A DNA stretch of 64,000 nt from positions 186,001 through 250,000 of the forward strand of contig JANZZV010000001.1 of the NCBI GenBank assembly GCA_026419195.1. The letters are read 5' to 3'. The notes beneath the pieces are model-generated. The model did not search any database. It was not told the origin of the DNA and was given only the letters and a program-made list of their open reading frames with translations. The DNA comes from Fervidobacterium sp. (GTDB lineage Bacteria; Thermotogota; Thermotogae; Thermotogales; Fervidobacteriaceae). The translations under genes and the position numbers were made by a program. Position 1 is the first letter of the stretch, and each line of letters begins with the position of its first letter. Positions 1 to 7,801 of the stretch are shown here, one piece after another.

Positions 1-588
1 CCTTTCGATGATTACGTAAATCCACCGAGTGATATCGAAATAGAATTCCCGTATCTTGATCTTTCCTCTCCAGACAAAGCTAAAGACTATGTTTCGGAGC
101 TTTATGCTGGATTCGGGGGTGATACTCCTGAAAATCCATACGATGCTATTATGTTTGCAGCTACTGCTCTTGAATGGAGAGTGGGTTCGCAAAAATCGAT
201 GATTATTATCACTGATGCGCCCGCTCATTACAAAGGTGATGGAACTTCGTTTGCACATTTTACTAAATCAGAGCTGTTACCTTATCTTGTTGGGTATTTT
301 ACGATTCACGGTGCTTTTGTACCGGGTTCCTTTTATTCAACATCTGCCTCAAGTTTTTCTGCCGAGAATGATCCAAGAGAGATTTGTCAAAAAACAGGAG
401 GGGTTATAACTTATACAGATTCTTATGGAAATGTTGATTTAACTGCTCTCGGAATTGTGGAATATGTTGAGTCTTCCTGGATAGTTGCATTTGAAAGCGA
501 TTCTTCAGCTCCATCCCATACTATAGAAGTATTTTTCGAGGCTGGAACCACAAAGAAATATACTAAATTAGAAAATGTTACTTACTAA
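1..588 (+). CDS. VWA-domain protein, C-terminal part (5' truncated by window edge)
   Basis: The reading frame is open from base 1 to a TAA at 586-588, so only the last 195 residues are visible and the start lies outside the window. The segment GGDTPENPYDA followed by a hydrophobic strand, IIITDAP, and a later strand beginning at ICQKTGGVITY fits the second half of a von Willebrand factor A fold of the integrin/VWA type. About 45 further residues follow the VWA core and look beta-rich. The MIDAS DxSxS motif would be upstream and cannot be checked. The family usually mediates protein binding outside the cytoplasm. A hairpin terminator follows directly, so this is the last gene of its transcript. 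The substrate is unknown. Confidence 0.6.
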   Translation, partial: PFDDYVNPPSDIEIEFPYLDLSSPDKAKDYVSELYAGFGGDTPENPYDAIMFAATALEWRVGSQKSMIIITDAPAHYKGDGTSFAHFTKSELLPYLVGYFTIHGAFVPGSFYSTSASSFSAENDPREICQKTGGVITYTDSYGNVDLTALGIVEYVESSWIVAFESDSSAPSHTIEVFFEAGTTKKYTKLENVTY

Positions 589-602
589 AAACTGAAAACC
601 AA

Positions 603-627
603 AAGGCCCCCATATTATTGGGGGCTT
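603..627. terminator. Bidirectional terminator between convergent genes
   Basis: The hairpin has GCCCCC at about 606-611 pairing with GGGGGC at 620-625 and an AT-rich loop. It is followed by T-rich sequence on both strands. It lies between the plus-strand VWA gene and the minus-strand pseudouridine synthase gene. A second short inverted repeat (ATTTTGTC at 631-638 with GACAAAAT at 645-652) adjoins it. Confidence 0.75.
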
Positions 628-651
628 TCCATTTTGTCTGCTATGACAAAA

Positions 652-1359
652 TCATCCAAATATCGCGTATTCTATATCCTTTTTTTCGATTTCTTTCCAT
701 TCTCCTTTTTCAAGACCGTGGAGAGTTAAATTTCCAATTCTGATTCTTGTAATCTTTTCCCACGAGCTCAAACCAAGTGCGGCACACATACGTTTTATTT
801 GGTGATACTTACCTTCAACGATGACAATTGAGACAGTTCTTTCGTCCACTTGCTCTATTTTCCCAGGTAACGTTTTTATTCCAGGTTGTATATACAGACC
901 TTCTTGTATCGTATTTTTCATATGTTCAGTCACTGTTATCTGATTTTGAAATTGTATTATATATTCTTTTTCCACATGGCTTTTCGGTGAAATTACTTTA
1001 TGTGTAAATTCCCCGTCATTTGTTAATATAAGTAATCCTTCAACGTCTTTATCGAGCCTACCGGCTATGTGTAGTTCTTTGATATAAGGATGAACTACTA
1101 GATTCATTACAGTTGGTTCTCTCTCTGATGTTGTTGAAACAAAACCAGCAGGTTTATACAGTATGATGTAAACATTGCGGTGTGGAGCTATTTTTTCTCC
1201 ATCGAACGTTACAACATCGGATGACATTATGTGATACGAAGGATCCGTTATCACTTTTCCATTAACTCTGACTCTTTCTTGCTTTATGTATTTTTTGACC
1301 TCGCTTCGTGTTCCAACATGTGCGTTAGACAAAAATTTGTCAAGTCTTGTCTTATCCAT
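652..1359 (-). CDS. RsuA/RluB-family pseudouridine synthase
   Basis: This 235-residue enzyme converts specific uridines in rRNA to pseudouridine. Residues 1-50 form an S4 RNA-binding domain (RLDKFLSNA, then VRVNGKVI). The catalytic domain follows with the family motif GRLDKDVEGLLILTNDG, where Asp103 is the expected nucleophile. The C-terminal motif KYHQIKRMCAALG is also typical of the RsuA branch. I chose ATG 1359 because AGAGG lies 8-9 bases upstream and S4 proteins of this family begin near here. An in-frame TTG at 1416 would overlap the folP stop but adds residues absent from the family. It is the last gene of the folP operon. Whether the target is 16S or 23S rRNA cannot be decided from sequence. 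Confidence 0.88.
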   Translation of the reverse strand: MDKTRLDKFLSNAHVGTRSEVKKYIKQERVRVNGKVITDPSYHIMSSDVVTFDGEKIAPHRNVYIILYKPAGFVSTTSEREPTVMNLVVHPYIKELHIAGRLDKDVEGLLILTNDGEFTHKVISPKSHVEKEYIIQFQNQITVTEHMKNTIQEGLYIQPGIKTLPGKIEQVDERTVSIVIVEGKYHQIKRMCAALGLSSWEKITRIRIGNLTLHGLEKGEWKEIEKKDIEYAIFG

Positions 1360-1412
1360 TTTCGTTTCCTCTCGGTGGCTCGCACAAATCATGTACGAGA
1401 ATTTTAGAAATT

Positions 1413-2228
1413 TCAATTGGCATTCTTAATTGCTTCAATGATTTTTATAACTTCAACGTTTTCTTTTACATCATGTACTCTTACGATATTCACGTTTTTC
1501 ATTGCGCAGTAAGCAGTTATCGCGAGCGTACCATTCAACCTTTCCTCAGTCGGTAAGTTAAGAATCGCACCTATCATTGATTTTCTGCTTGCACCTATAA
1601 GGATTGGTTTACCAAGTGTCTTGAATTTATCAATATTTTTTAAAATTTCCAGGTTGTGATCCAAGTTTTTTCCAAAACCGATTCCTGGGTCAATTATTAT
1701 GTCTTTTATACCATTTTTGTGGGCAAATTCTATCCGCTCTTTGAAAAACTCGATTATTTCTTTCACAACGTCATTATATTGCGGGTTTTGTTGCATTGTC
1801 TTTGGGGTACCTTTCATGTGCATCAAAATGACTGGACATTTGTAATGTGCAATTATATTTACCATGTTTTCATCCATTCTAAGAGCACTTACGTCATTGA
1901 TTATGTCTGCACCGTTTTCCAAAGATTGTCTTGCTACTTCTGATTTGTACGTGTCGACGGAGATTGGAATTTCAAAATGCTTTCTGATCGCTTTTACTGC
2001 AGGTATTACTCGTTTAAGTTCTTCTTCGAGAGGAACAGGTTCGGAACCTGGTCGCGTACTTTCACCACCGATATCTATTATTTGCACCCCATAATTTATC
2101 ATTTCTTCTACCTTTTTTAGTAAGTTAAATTCATCCACTCGACTGTTCGGGTAAAAGGAATCAGGTGTCATATTTATGATTCCCATTACAACCGTTCTTT
2201 GAGGTGATAGCAGTTTTGATAAGTCCAT
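1413..2228 (-). CDS. folP: Dihydropteroate synthase
   Basis: FolP condenses p-aminobenzoate with hydroxymethyl-dihydropterin diphosphate to give dihydropteroate in folate synthesis. The 271-residue protein carries the family signatures in order: MGIINMTPDSF near the N-terminus, IDIGGESTRPG, SVDTYK, DPGIGFGKN and GASRKSMIG. These contact the pterin pocket of the TIM barrel. ATG 2228 is preferred because AGAGG sits 7 bases upstream; the in-frame GTG at 2234 lies inside that ribosome-binding site. The gene follows the pilin-like gene by 12 bases and runs into the pseudouridine synthase gene, so it is co-transcribed. No other folate genes are in the window. Confidence 0.95.
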   Translation of the reverse strand: MDLSKLLSPQRTVVMGIINMTPDSFYPNSRVDEFNLLKKVEEMINYGVQIIDIGGESTRPGSEPVPLEEELKRVIPAVKAIRKHFEIPISVDTYKSEVARQSLENGADIINDVSALRMDENMVNIIAHYKCPVILMHMKGTPKTMQQNPQYNDVVKEIIEFFKERIEFAHKNGIKDIIIDPGIGFGKNLDHNLEILKNIDKFKTLGKPILIGASRKSMIGAILNLPTEERLNGTLAITAYCAMKNVNIVRVHDVKENVEVIKIIEAIKNAN

Positions 2229-2240
2229 TTTCACACCTCT

Positions 2241-2762
2241 TTACTTTTCTCTGATTTTTCTTATCTCTATACCTTTTATAAAAACAGAAGGCGGATTTTT
2301 TGGGATCATTACGTCACCATATAAAGCACTTGAAACTACTAAGAATTTTCTATCGGAAGATTCTTTAAATTCTAATTTACTGTTTATTTGGAACGTTCTT
2401 CTATTTGCAAACTCGTAGTAAAATCCGTTGTGTACATAGGTATCTCTGAAAACTTGATAGCTTTCTGGTGAAATTGCGATGGCTCTGTAAGTTACTCTTT
2501 TAACTTTTTCATCAATGTATTCGTCAAATGTAAACTTTGATTCCGAAGAACGTGGATTTGAAATTCTTATCTTAGGATTTTCAAGTGCGTGTTTTGTAAA
2601 GTCGTATCTGATATAGTTCAATATATGAAATGTTCTCAATTCTCTGCTGTTTCTCAATAACACATGATTTGCGTGGATGATAACATAGCTAAGTGTATCT
2701 AAAGCAGATATCAAAATCAACGTGGAAACAACAATAACAACAAGCAGTTCGATATAATTCAT
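2241..2762 (-). CDS. Pseudopilin-like membrane-anchored protein lacking a leader
   Basis: This protein of 173 residues is not assigned to a named family. It opens with MNYIELLVVIVVSTLI, and from its first residue this matches the mature N-terminus of type IV pilins/pseudopilins (xTLIELLVV, with Glu at position 5). It continues as one hydrophobic helix to about residue 30. The remaining 140 residues look like a soluble, strand-rich domain. No basic leader peptide with a glycine cleavage site precedes it: the frame upstream reads only GFIF before a TAG at 2775-2777. The gene lies between nusB and folP. It may be a minor pseudopilin of a DNA-uptake or secretion apparatus, or a protein that only resembles one. 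Confidence 0.55.
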   Translation of the reverse strand: MNYIELLVVIVVSTLILISALDTLSYVIIHANHVLLRNSRELRTFHILNYIRYDFTKHALENPKIRISNPRSSESKFTFDEYIDEKVKRVTYRAIAISPESYQVFRDTYVHNGFYYEFANRRTFQINSKLEFKESSDRKFLVVSSALYGDVMIPKNPPSVFIKGIEIRKIREK

Positions 2763-2848
2763 GAAAATGAACCCCTACCCCCTCGAGATACTTGAGAAAT
2801 AAACTAGAACAGTAAACAATATGGATAGTAAGATCACAATTAAAGTGT

Positions 2849-3274
2849 TCAGAGATTAAATTTTTCTTTTGGTGCATATGATTTTGCTATTTTGTCTAAA
2901 ATTCCATTAACAAATTTTCCGCTCTCTTCTGAAGCATACTTTTTGGATATTTCTATCATTTCATCAAGTGTTACTTCAATAGGTACATCCATTTCATACA
3001 TCAATTCGTAAGTTCCAAGTCTTAAAACGCTGCGCTCAAGATGAGAAACACGTTGAAAATCCCAATTTATGAGCTGCTGAGAAATGATAGAATCAAGTTC
3101 GTCCAATCTTTCATAAATTCCTCTTGCGTATCTCTCAACATCTGTTTTGAGTTTTGATTCTTTTATCTTACTACTAAGTTCGTTTAAAATATCTTCGAAT
3201 TCACTTGGCCTAAAATCAAGTTGAAATAAGATTTTGACTACTATTTCTCTGAGTACCCTTCTTTTAGATACCAA
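2849..3274 (-). CDS. nusB: Transcription antitermination factor NusB
   Basis: NusB binds boxA RNA with NusE (S10) and supports rRNA antitermination. The 141-residue all-helical protein begins SKRRVLREIVVKILFQLDF and ends with the typical VNGILDKIAK helix. Central features include an LERSVLRLGTYEL segment. The length is normal for the family. The start is TTG at 3274, preceded by AGGAGTG at a good distance. It sits downstream of efp and the Asp23-like gene. The same short neighbourhood (efp, Asp23/Gls24, nusB) is common in Firmicutes and Thermotogota, which supports all three calls. Confidence 0.93.
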   Translation of the reverse strand: MVSKRRVLREIVVKILFQLDFRPSEFEDILNELSSKIKESKLKTDVERYARGIYERLDELDSIISQQLINWDFQRVSHLERSVLRLGTYELMYEMDVPIEVTLDEMIEISKKYASEESGKFVNGILDKIAKSYAPKEKFNL

Positions 3275-3311
3275 TTTAGTTCCACTCCTGTCTAATTAAA
3301 CGATGTTCAAA

Positions 3312-3617
3312 TCATGTTTTGTTTTCAAATACGTTATTCACTGTAATGTTAACAGCTTCGACAATTTTATCTGTCATTTGGGAGACGTTTTCACTAACAT
3401 TTTTCATAACGTTTCTGGAAAATTCGACGATGTTTTCTCCGTAAGGTACGTCGAGTTTGATGTTGATTATTATGTTATCTTCGGGTGTTCGTTCAACATT
3501 TATGTTTTTCCGCTGTTTTTTGAAATCCCTATCATCTGGTTCAATACCGTAAACAGAACAGATAGCTCTGTAGGTTATTTCTATTATTACGTTATCTGAA
3601 ACAGTTATGTTTCCCAT
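3312..3617 (-). CDS. Asp23/Gls24-family protein
   Basis: This small protein of 101 residues belongs to the Asp23/Gls24 (DUF322) family, which in Firmicutes is linked to cell-envelope stress. The pattern is typical: GNITVSDNVIIEITYRAI, a central strand with NIKLDVPYGENI, and a helical C-terminus (VSQMTDKIVEAVNITVNNV). I start it at ATG 3617, which has GAGAGGTG just upstream. An in-frame start further upstream (3695) would overlap the end of efp and lacks family support. It lies 40 bases after efp and precedes nusB. The molecular function is not established for the family. Confidence 0.85.
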   Translation of the reverse strand: MGNITVSDNVIIEITYRAICSVYGIEPDDRDFKKQRKNINVERTPEDNIIINIKLDVPYGENIVEFSRNVMKNVSENVSQMTDKIVEAVNITVNNVFENKT

Positions 3618-3657
3618 TTTTTCACCTCTCTTCATTAATCTAGAACTTTTATGGTCG

Positions 3658-4215
3658 TTAAGCTCTTTCAATATATTCACCTGTTCTGGTGTCAACTTTT
3701 ATTTTATCACCGACATTTATGAAAAATGGTACTGTGATTTTTAAACCTGTTTGAAGAACAGCTGGTTTACCTCCACCTGAAACTGTATCGCCTTTAAAGT
3801 TAGGTTCTGTTTCTATCACCTGAAGCACAACAGTTGTTGGTAATTGGATACCAATTGGTTTTTCATCATGCATAACAAGATCTACTTGCGTGTTTTCAAT
3901 CAGGTAGTACTTTGCTTCATCAACTTCCACTTCTGGAATTGCATATTGTTCGTATGATTGTATATCCATAAAATAATAATTTTCTCCATCATTGTAAAGA
4001 TATTCGGCTTTTCTAAATGAAAGTTCCGCCTCTTCTACTTTTTCACCGCTGGAGAAGTTTGCATCTCGAATCAATCCTGTGGAAAGATTTTTTAGTTTTG
4101 TTCTTATCAAGCCAGAGCCACGCGCTCTGAAATGTTTGTTAACATCGATAACTCTGTATATGTCGCCTTCATACTTAATGTACATACCTTTTTCAAGATC
4201 TCCTACTTCTATCAT
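3658..4215 (-). CDS. efp: Translation elongation factor P
   Basis: EF-P relieves ribosome stalling on polyproline stretches. The 185-residue protein has the three beta-barrel domains, ending with the conserved [14 protein letters not shown]. The domain I tip loop reads HFRARGSGL. Arginine falls where E. coli EF-P has Lys34 and where EarP-modified proteins have Arg; counting the two residues upstream of the chosen ATG it would be residue 34, and from ATG 4215 it is residue 32. No EpmA, EpmB or EarP gene is in the window. ATG 4215 is chosen because GGAGG lies 7 bases upstream; the in-frame GTG at 4221 is part of the Shine-Dalgarno sequence. It heads the efp, Asp23-like, nusB run. Confidence 0.95.
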   Translation of the reverse strand: MIEVGDLEKGMYIKYEGDIYRVIDVNKHFRARGSGLIRTKLKNLSTGLIRDANFSSGEKVEEAELSFRKAEYLYNDGENYYFMDIQSYEQYAIPEVEVDEAKYYLIENTQVDLVMHDEKPIGIQLPTTVVLQVIETEPNFKGDTVSGGGKPAVLQTGLKITVPFFINVGDKIKVDTRTGEYIERA

Positions 4216-4260
4216 CCGCACACCTCCAAGTCGTTTTATATTATTGATAACAATTGATAA

Positions 4261-5646
4261 TTATTCATACCTCACAACCAAGACAGTGGTGTCATCATGT
4301 TGAGTGGTGCCGAGAGAAAACTCAAATACGGCATTTATTATCTTACCTACTATGTCTGCAGCCTTTGAGTATTTATTTTTCAATATTACCTCTTCAAACC
4401 TTTCAAAACCAAACTCCTCTCCATTTATATTTCTTGCTTCTACAACTCCGTCTGTGAACGCAACGAAAATATCTCCACTTTGTGCCTGAAAATGTTCAAT
4501 ATCGTATACTCCGTTACCAAGTATACCAAAAGGTGTCCCTGTTGATTCTATTTTTATTATTTTGTTGTTTCTCACAACATAAAGGGGATCGTGTCCTGCG
4601 TTCAAAATCTCAACCAAGCCGTTTTGATGTATTTTCATGATTATTGACGTTATGAATCTGCCGATTTCAAAATCATCGTGTATCATCTTGTCGAATTGTG
4701 AACCGAGAGCTCTAAGGTCATTTGATATGCTACCTGAAAGTCTGAACATACTTCTGAAGGAGGACATAATAAGCGCTGCAGGTAAACCTTTACCAGAAAC
4801 ATCGGCAACACAACAGACTATTGATCCATCTTTTGATTCTATAACATCGTAGTAATCTCCACCAACTTGTACTGCTGATATGCTATCTGCACTTATATCA
4901 AGCCAGTTGCTTTTTGGAAATTGCTTAGGAAGGAGCCCCTGTTGAATTCTCCTTGCTATTTGTAATTGCTCTTCAATTCTTTTCTTCTCTATCTCCCTTT
5001 GTATCATTATATATCTGTTAACAGCCGTCAAAATTTGCTGTGCAACAGCTTCTGCGATCTTTTTGTCACCGGCTGTAAAAAACCTACTCGAATGATAATT
5101 TGAAAGAGCAAGATAGCCATATTCTCCAAATTCTGAAGAAATAGGTATTAAAATGTAACCACCCTTTTGTGGTTCATAGTCTACGAATATCAGTTCGTTA
5201 TTCTCACTGAGCTGATTTTCGAAATAATCAGCTAATTCATTAACATCTTCTTCTGCACCACCGTGAAATTCAAGGAAAATTTGGTTGTTTATCACGAGTT
5301 TTATAATACCTATTGTATAATTTACTGCATTTTTTAAAAGTTTTAGAATACTTTTTAATATTAACCACGGTTCTTCAATGGATGATATGATCTTATTTAT
5401 CTCAAAGAGAGCAGATAAACCTTCATATGCAGCAGATAGTTCTTCCAACTGTGCATCTATTAATTGTTGAAGCGCTTCGTTATTCGACTTTTGATCTAAC
5501 ATCCATTTTTTTATGTGTTGAGCCAACTCATCGCATCTGTTTATCAAATCTTCTATAGAGGTAACTTCTTCAACGTCTTTTTCGAACAACTTTGCAATGC
5601 TTTTTATACAATCTACGATCTTTTTCTCACTGTCTTTATCCAACAA
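4261..5646 (-). CDS. PP2C (SpoIIE/RsbU-type) protein phosphatase with GAF-like domain
   Basis: The 461-residue protein probably dephosphorylates an anti-sigma-factor antagonist or similar phosphoprotein. Residues 1-75 are helical and include a predicted coiled coil. Residues about 75-210 fit a GAF sensor domain, and residues 215-240 form a linker helix. The C-terminal PP2C domain has all metal-binding motifs: VGGDYYDV (261-268), [14 protein letters not shown] (281-294), [19 protein letters not shown] and DDTTVLVV at the end. The start is TTG 5646 with GGAGG upstream, overlapping the receiver gene by 11 bases. That overlap suggests the receiver controls this phosphatase, as in RssB-like fused proteins. 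No partner kinase or anti-sigma factor is nearby. Confidence 0.88.
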   Translation of the reverse strand: MLDKDSEKKIVDCIKSIAKLFEKDVEEVTSIEDLINRCDELAQHIKKWMLDQKSNNEALQQLIDAQLEELSAAYEGLSALFEINKIISSIEEPWLILKSILKLLKNAVNYTIGIIKLVINNQIFLEFHGGAEEDVNELADYFENQLSENNELIFVDYEPQKGGYILIPISSEFGEYGYLALSNYHSSRFFTAGDKKIAEAVAQQILTAVNRYIMIQREIEKKRIEEQLQIARRIQQGLLPKQFPKSNWLDISADSISAVQVGGDYYDVIESKDGSIVCCVADVSGKGLPAALIMSSFRSMFRLSGSISNDLRALGSQFDKMIHDDFEIGRFITSIIMKIHQNGLVEILNAGHDPLYVVRNNKIIKIESTGTPFGILGNGVYDIEHFQAQSGDIFVAFTDGVVEARNINGEEFGFERFEEVILKNKYSKAADIVGKIINAVFEFSLGTTQHDDTTVLVVRYE

Positions 5647-5995
5647 TCAGTTTTACCTCCTCGACCAACTGAGTCGGACTGAAAGGTTTTGTCATAACTT
5701 TCTTTGCACCAAGCGAAAGTGCTATCTGTTCATCGTTATGACCACCTTTTGCAGTTAGAACGATCACGGGAATATCCTTAATAGATTCATCTTTTTTCAT
5801 CTCTTTAAGTACTGTAAAACCGTCCATTCGTGGCATCATGATATCTAATATCACAACATCTGGGTGCCAAGAACGCATCTTTTCGAGTCCCTCGATACCA
5901 TCTACCGCTTCTTCAACTTCCATTCCAAGTTTTCGCAGGTTATAGACTGTTATCTTTCTCAAGACGTCCGAATCATCTACAACTAAAACTTTCAT
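5636..5995 (-). CDS. CheY-like single-domain response regulator
   Basis: This is a stand-alone receiver domain of 119 residues with no output domain. The acidic pocket is Asp7/Asp8, the phosphoacceptor is Asp51 in [12 protein letters not shown], and the switch residues are Thr81 and Lys103 (KPF). ATG 5995 has GGAGGGA upstream, so the gene starts 23 bases inside the end of the DUF2344 gene. Its own stop overlaps the start of the PP2C phosphatase. The overlap on both sides indicates translational coupling and suggests the phosphatase is its output. No histidine kinase is nearby. Confidence 0.9.
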   Translation of the reverse strand: MKVLVVDDSDVLRKITVYNLRKLGMEVEEAVDGIEGLEKMRSWHPDVVILDIMMPRMDGFTVLKEMKKDESIKDIPVIVLTAKGGHNDEQIALSLGAKKVMTKPFSPTQLVEEVKLIVG

Positions 5996-6587
5996 GTTCT
6001 TGTCCCTCCAGTATTTTAGAGACATCTTCCCCTTTAGAGAGTGCTTTTTTGCGTACTGCCAAAAAAGTGCCTTCTAATAAAAATGGGTTAAATAATTTTT
6101 CCCTATCGATAGTATATTTTATCACAAATATATTTCTTTTCAAAACAACTTCAAGATTTTTCATAACTTCTGCAGGGATAAAAGTTTTTCCTGAATGCTT
6201 TAAAACAGGTTCTGAAAGGAAAAGTTCTTTTTCGGAAAACAATAAATATTCATATGCGTCGACAATTTTGTTTAGATTAACCTCACTTTTAAATACCTTA
6301 GTGGGCTCTATTCCTTTTGGTGAAAGCATTTTGAGCTTTTCTAAAAATTTGAGGCTATCAAACTCGGTAATTTCATTCCTTAATTTAACAGATACATACA
6401 TAGCAAGGTCGATCATGCCTGTAGGTGTTGAATCCAAGAAAGAGACCTTAGGCGAAGGGTGAAATCCTTCTGAAAATTGCATTTCTAAACCGCTTCTGTT
6501 AAGAACCCTTATTACTGCATTAGCCGATTCTATAGCAGATAGATATCTCATGAGCCCCTTTTTTTTGAAGTGTATTATAATTTGCAT
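5973..6587 (-). CDS. DUF2344 (TIGR03936-type) protein
   Basis: This protein of 204 residues matches the DUF2344 family, which is usually fused to or encoded beside a radical SAM enzyme. Signatures are [13 protein letters not shown] near the start, [10 protein letters not shown] around residue 42, and the [14 protein letters not shown] strand region. ATG 6587 follows GGAGGAGAT. No radical SAM gene is present here, so the partner must lie elsewhere if it is needed. The function is not established; in the fused form the domain follows a radical SAM protein that resembles MiaB-type methylthiotransferases. It shares a transcript with the LptB-like gene upstream and the receiver downstream. Confidence 0.75.
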   Translation of the reverse strand: MQIIIHFKKKGLMRYLSAIESANAVIRVLNRSGLEMQFSEGFHPSPKVSFLDSTPTGMIDLAMYVSVKLRNEITEFDSLKFLEKLKMLSPKGIEPTKVFKSEVNLNKIVDAYEYLLFSEKELFLSEPVLKHSGKTFIPAEVMKNLEVVLKRNIFVIKYTIDREKLFNPFLLEGTFLAVRKKALSKGEDVSKILEGQEHESFSCR

Positions 6588-6610
6588 ATCTCCTCCGTAA
6601 TCTTTGACTG

Positions 6611-7324
6611 TTATTCACCGAGATAAACTTTTTTAACCAAGTCATTTTCAAGAACTTCTGAAGGATTTCCAGATGCTAATACTTCACCTTTATGAATAAC
6701 GTAAAGTCTGTCAACTATGGGTTTTAAAGCTTCCACGGAATGATCTGTTATTATAACACCAATACCACGTTCTTTTAAGTTTATCACTATTTTCTGGATT
6801 TCTTTTACTGTCTTTGGGTCAATACCTATGAAAGGTTCATCAAGTAGTACAAATTTCGGTTTTAGCACCATCATTCTTGCAAGTTCTAATCTGCGCTTTT
6901 CACCACCGGAAAGTGAATAGGCAAATTGCTTTCTTAAATCCTCTATACCAAACTCACTTAATGCCTCTGTGATTATCTCTTCTTTTTCTTTCCTTCTCAA
7001 TTTTTGAAATTCTAAAATTGTTCTCAAGTTTTCCTCAACTCTTAGCTCTCTGAAAACAGAAGTTTCTTGCTGCAAATAGGTTATACCCAATCTTGCCCTT
7101 TTGTGTATAGGCATGTTTGTAATCTTCTTTTCATTGAAATAAATCTCTCCTTTATTGCAAACAACCACACCTAAGATTATGTTGAATAAAGTAGTCTTAC
7201 CTGATCCATTTGGACCAAGCAATCCTACTACCTCACCTGTACTAACTTCTAAGGATACGTTGTTCAAAACCACTTTTTTACCAAATTTTTTGAATATACC
7301 TTCACACAAAATTCTGTCTTTCAT
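6611..7324 (-). CDS. lptB: LptB-like ABC transporter ATPase
   Basis: This 237-residue ABC ATPase is closest in pattern to LptB, the motor of lipopolysaccharide export. It has Walker A GPNGSGKTT at about residue 37, Q-loop LQQETSVF, signature LSGGEKRR, Walker B FVLLDEPF and H-loop TDHS. LptB-type features are the YLQQE segment and the C-terminal VYLG ending. It lies just after an OmpH/Skp-like gene (14 bases), an arrangement that fits outer-envelope biogenesis. Thermotogota have a toga rather than a classical LPS membrane, so the cargo is uncertain. No LptF/G-type permease is in the window. The ribosome-binding site is weak. Confidence 0.78.
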   Translation of the reverse strand: MKDRILCEGIFKKFGKKVVLNNVSLEVSTGEVVGLLGPNGSGKTTLFNIILGVVVCNKGEIYFNEKKITNMPIHKRARLGITYLQQETSVFRELRVEENLRTILEFQKLRRKEKEEIITEALSEFGIEDLRKQFAYSLSGGEKRRLELARMMVLKPKFVLLDEPFIGIDPKTVKEIQKIVINLKERGIGVIITDHSVEALKPIVDRLYVIHKGEVLASGNPSEVLENDLVKKVYLGE

Positions 7325-7338
7325 AGAATGTTTGGAAT

Positions 7339-7773
7339 TTATTTCTTCGACGTTTTTAGATATTTTATGAATGCATCAGTAATGTTGTAAGCTTGACTTC
7401 CATATGCCATTGTGGTGCTGTTGAAAATAAAGTCGTATCCCATTACTTCTGCGTACTCTTTAACCTTACCAAGTATTTCTGCTTCTATTTGCTGTTGAGT
7501 TTGCGCTATTTTTGTGTTTATTGCTTGCTGGTATTCGAGGTATTTTTGTTGTTTTTGAGTGTTATCTTTAATCTTGTCCAACTCTGCTTGATACTTTGCT
7601 ATCTCATCTTGCATTTGCTTTTGGAAATTAATCCACTTGTCGTAGTTTTGAAGTACTTTATTTGGATCGATGTAAGCAAGTTTGGGACCTGTTTTTGAGT
7701 CTGCAGCTGTGCTAACCACAACGGCTAAAATGGTTAAAACTAAAACTAAGATAGGAAACAAATACTTTTTCAT
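7339..7773 (-). CDS. OmpH/Skp-family periplasmic chaperone-like protein
   Basis: A signal peptide (MKKYLFPILVLVLTILAVVVSTAA) is followed by a mature part of about 120 residues. The mature part begins KLAYIDPNKVLQNY and continues as a long charged helical hairpin rich in Gln and Lys, then a short C-terminal strand. This is the Skp/OmpH layout, a trimeric chaperone that escorts outer-membrane proteins. ATG 7773 is taken as the start; a GTG at 7776 would fit the GGAGG spacing slightly better. It sits between the ROK kinase and LptB-like genes. The position near LptB fits a role in toga biogenesis. Confidence 0.78.
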   Translation of the reverse strand: MKKYLFPILVLVLTILAVVVSTAADSKTGPKLAYIDPNKVLQNYDKWINFQKQMQDEIAKYQAELDKIKDNTQKQQKYLEYQQAINTKIAQTQQQIEAEILGKVKEYAEVMGYDFIFNSTTMAYGSQAYNITDAFIKYLKTSKK

Positions 7774-7801
7774 CACCAAAACACCTCCAGTTTTTTATGT
7801 A

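Noticed and set aside
631-652. Short inverted repeat beside the first terminator considered as a tRNA or riboswitch stem
   Set aside because: It is only 8 bp and overlaps the stop codon of the pseudouridine synthase gene; no cloverleaf or conserved core is present.
1347-2094. Plus-strand open frames opposite folP and the pseudouridine synthase gene
   Set aside because: They are antisense shadows of conserved genes and show no protein-like pattern.
2775-2837. Tiny hydrophobic reading frame ending in TAG just before the pilin-like gene
   Set aside because: Without a ribosome-binding site and only about 20 codons from a GTG, it is too weak to call as a gene; it is discussed with the pilin-like protein.
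2689-2877. Open frame of 62 codons across the nusB-pilin gap in another frame
   Set aside because: Its composition is unlike a protein (runs of Cys and His), it overlaps two real genes, and it lacks a ribosome-binding site.
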